Shown piece after piece: positions 63,196-64,000 of a stretch of DNA of 64,000 nt. The position numbers and the translations under genes are program-made. The notes below the pieces were generated by a model. It was given only the letters and a program-made list of their open reading frames with translations, made no database searches and was not told the origin of the DNA. The stretch's first letter is position 1. Every line of letters starts with the position of its first letter. Origin of the DNA: RZZS01 sp964491785. Its GTDB lineage: Bacteria > Pseudomonadota > Alphaproteobacteria > Micavibrionales > Micavibrionaceae. The DNA lies in NCBI GenBank assembly GCA_964491785.1, contig CAZBGS010000001.1, positions 310,001-374,000 on the forward strand, in the 5' to 3' direction.

Positions 63196-64000
63196 TTAAA
63201 GGAACGCCACTTCGTTGAAGCTTCGCAGTTTGCGGCTGTGGAGGCGTTCGATGCCGGTGTCGCGCAGCAATGCCATGGCGAGCAGGCCTATCTGCAAATG
63301 CTGCTCCACCCTTTCACGATAGAATGCCTCGGCCATTCCGGGCAGTTTCAGCTGGCCGTGTAGTGGCTTGTCCGAGATGCAGAGCAGAGTACCGTAGGGA
63401 ACCCTGAACCTGAAGCCGTTGGCGGCGATTGTGCCGGATTCCATATCGAGGGCTATCGCCCTGCTCTGGCTGAAGAGCTGCATTTGATGAACAGAGGGGC
63501 GAAGTTCCCAGTTGCGATCGTCAATGGTGGCGACGGTGCCGGTGCGCATGACACGCTTCAATTCGTAACCCTGAAGGCCTGTGACCATGGATACGGCCTT
63601 TTCCAGCGCCACCTGGATCTCGGAAAGCGCGGGGATGGGGATGCTGGGGTGAAGATCGTGATACATGACGTTGTCTCGCCGCAGATAACCGTGGGCGAGC
63701 ACATAGTCCCCCAGTTCCTGCGAGTTTCGAAGCCCGGCGCAGTGGCCCAGCATCAGCCATGCATGAGGCCGGAGAACGGCGGCATGGTCGGTGATGGTCT
63801 TGGCGTTGGACGGGCCGACGCCGATATTTATCATTGTTATGCCGCTGCCGTCGGCGCGCTTCAGATGGTAGGCAGGCATCTGCGGCTGGCGAAGGATCAT
63901 GCTGCCTTCCTCGTCGGAACCGCCGTCCGGGGCATTGCGGTTTACCGTGATCCTGTTGCCCGGTTCGACGAAAGCCGTGTACTCGCTTCTTTCGGCTTTC
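63196..64000 (-). CDS. amn: AMP nucleosidase (N-terminal part outside window)
   Basis: Splits AMP into adenine and ribose 5-phosphate. The frame is open across the right edge of the window, so the N-terminal part of a usual ~480-residue protein is missing and 267 residues remain. The visible part is the phosphorylase-like catalytic domain: INIGVGPSNAKTITDHAAVL, RPHAWLMLGHCAGLRNSQ, TVATIDDRNWEL and the active-site AIALDMESGTIAANGFRFR with the Glu-Ser. The C-terminal DTGIERLHSRKLRSFNEVAFL ends the protein. An internal ATG at 63900 is not the true start, because coding continues upstream. Confidence 0.92.
   Translation of the reverse strand, partial: KAERSEYTAFVEPGNRITVNRNAPDGGSDEEGSMILRQPQMPAYHLKRADGSGITMINIGVGPSNAKTITDHAAVLRPHAWLMLGHCAGLRNSQELGDYVLAHGYLRRDNVMYHDLHPSIPIPALSEIQVALEKAVSMVTGLQGYELKRVMRTGTVATIDDRNWELRPSVHQMQLFSQSRAIALDMESGTIAANGFRFRVPYGTLLCISDKPLHGQLKLPGMAEAFYRERVEQHLQIGLLAMALLRDTGIERLHSRKLRSFNEVAFL

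Overview
The window is 64 kb of chromosomal core genome from an alphaproteobacterium, probably an uncultured one near the Rhodospirillales (order uncertain). Evidence for this is the company the genes keep: a DUF4167 protein next to prmC-prfA-ispG, a RodZ-like DUF4115 protein, lysA with a small LptM-like lipoprotein, a TIGR02302/DUF4175 giant, an MJ0042 zinc-finger protein beside ftsEX, aroK-aroB-CNNM, xerD-accA, DnaJ-cobS-cobT, carD-phosphatase-like-rpoH, DUF2125 and DUF2336 proteins. By eye the GC content is in the low to mid 50s, with AT-rich intergenic islands. I saw no tRNA, rRNA, CRISPR array, prophage or insertion sequence.

Layout. 1-8.3 kb: a minus-strand run of clpB (3' part cut off by the window edge), a DUF4167 protein, prmC, prfA, ispG, a RodZ-like protein and lysC. 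8.4-18.1 kb: ubiG, a DUF4743 Nudix protein, etfBA, the DUF4175 protein, lysA with its lipoprotein, a pentapeptide-repeat protein and an MJ0042/DUF3426 protein. 18.2-22.8 kb: a tight plus-strand operon, exported repeat protein-ftsE-ftsX-ydcF-like-plsC-DUF2125, in which consecutive genes overlap by 4 nt or abut. 22.7-26.8 kb: aromatic amino acid genes (chorismate mutase-like, tyrA-like), a MetA-family acyltransferase, a methyltransferase and mutT. 26.9-30.9 kb: a parvulin isomerase divergent from secA. 31-39.9 kb: a methyltransferase, a polysaccharide-deacetylase-like protein, a CNNM/CorC protein, aroB, aroK, two cell-envelope proteins (one only 47 aa), xerD and accA. 39.9-46.8 kb: a ribbon-helix-helix protein, DnaJ-like, cobS, cobT, hisS, a secreted protein and sufE. 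47-54.9 kb: clpX, a DHH phosphoesterase, a GNAT, an S66 peptidase, an unknown protein, a divergent ppc and a small unknown gene. 55-64 kb: carD, a degenerate metallophosphoesterase, rpoH, an M48 protease, a nuclease, pgk, a DUF2336 protein, a charged 91-aa protein and amn (5' part outside).

The proteins cover housekeeping: proteostasis (ClpB, ClpX, RpoH, DnaJ-like, parvulin, SecA, M48), envelope and division (FtsEX, PlsC, S66 peptidase), amino acid and isoprenoid synthesis, and translation (PrfA, PrmC, HisS).

The most unusual features are: an 81-bp double-hairpin palindromic element inserted in frame inside hisS, with related copies in intergenic DNA; a second, independent two-hairpin repeat family; a phosphoesterase-fold protein between carD and rpoH whose metal-binding motifs are all altered; an exported helical-repeat protein translationally coupled to ftsEX; and a phosphoenolpyruvate carboxylase with several altered active-site motifs.
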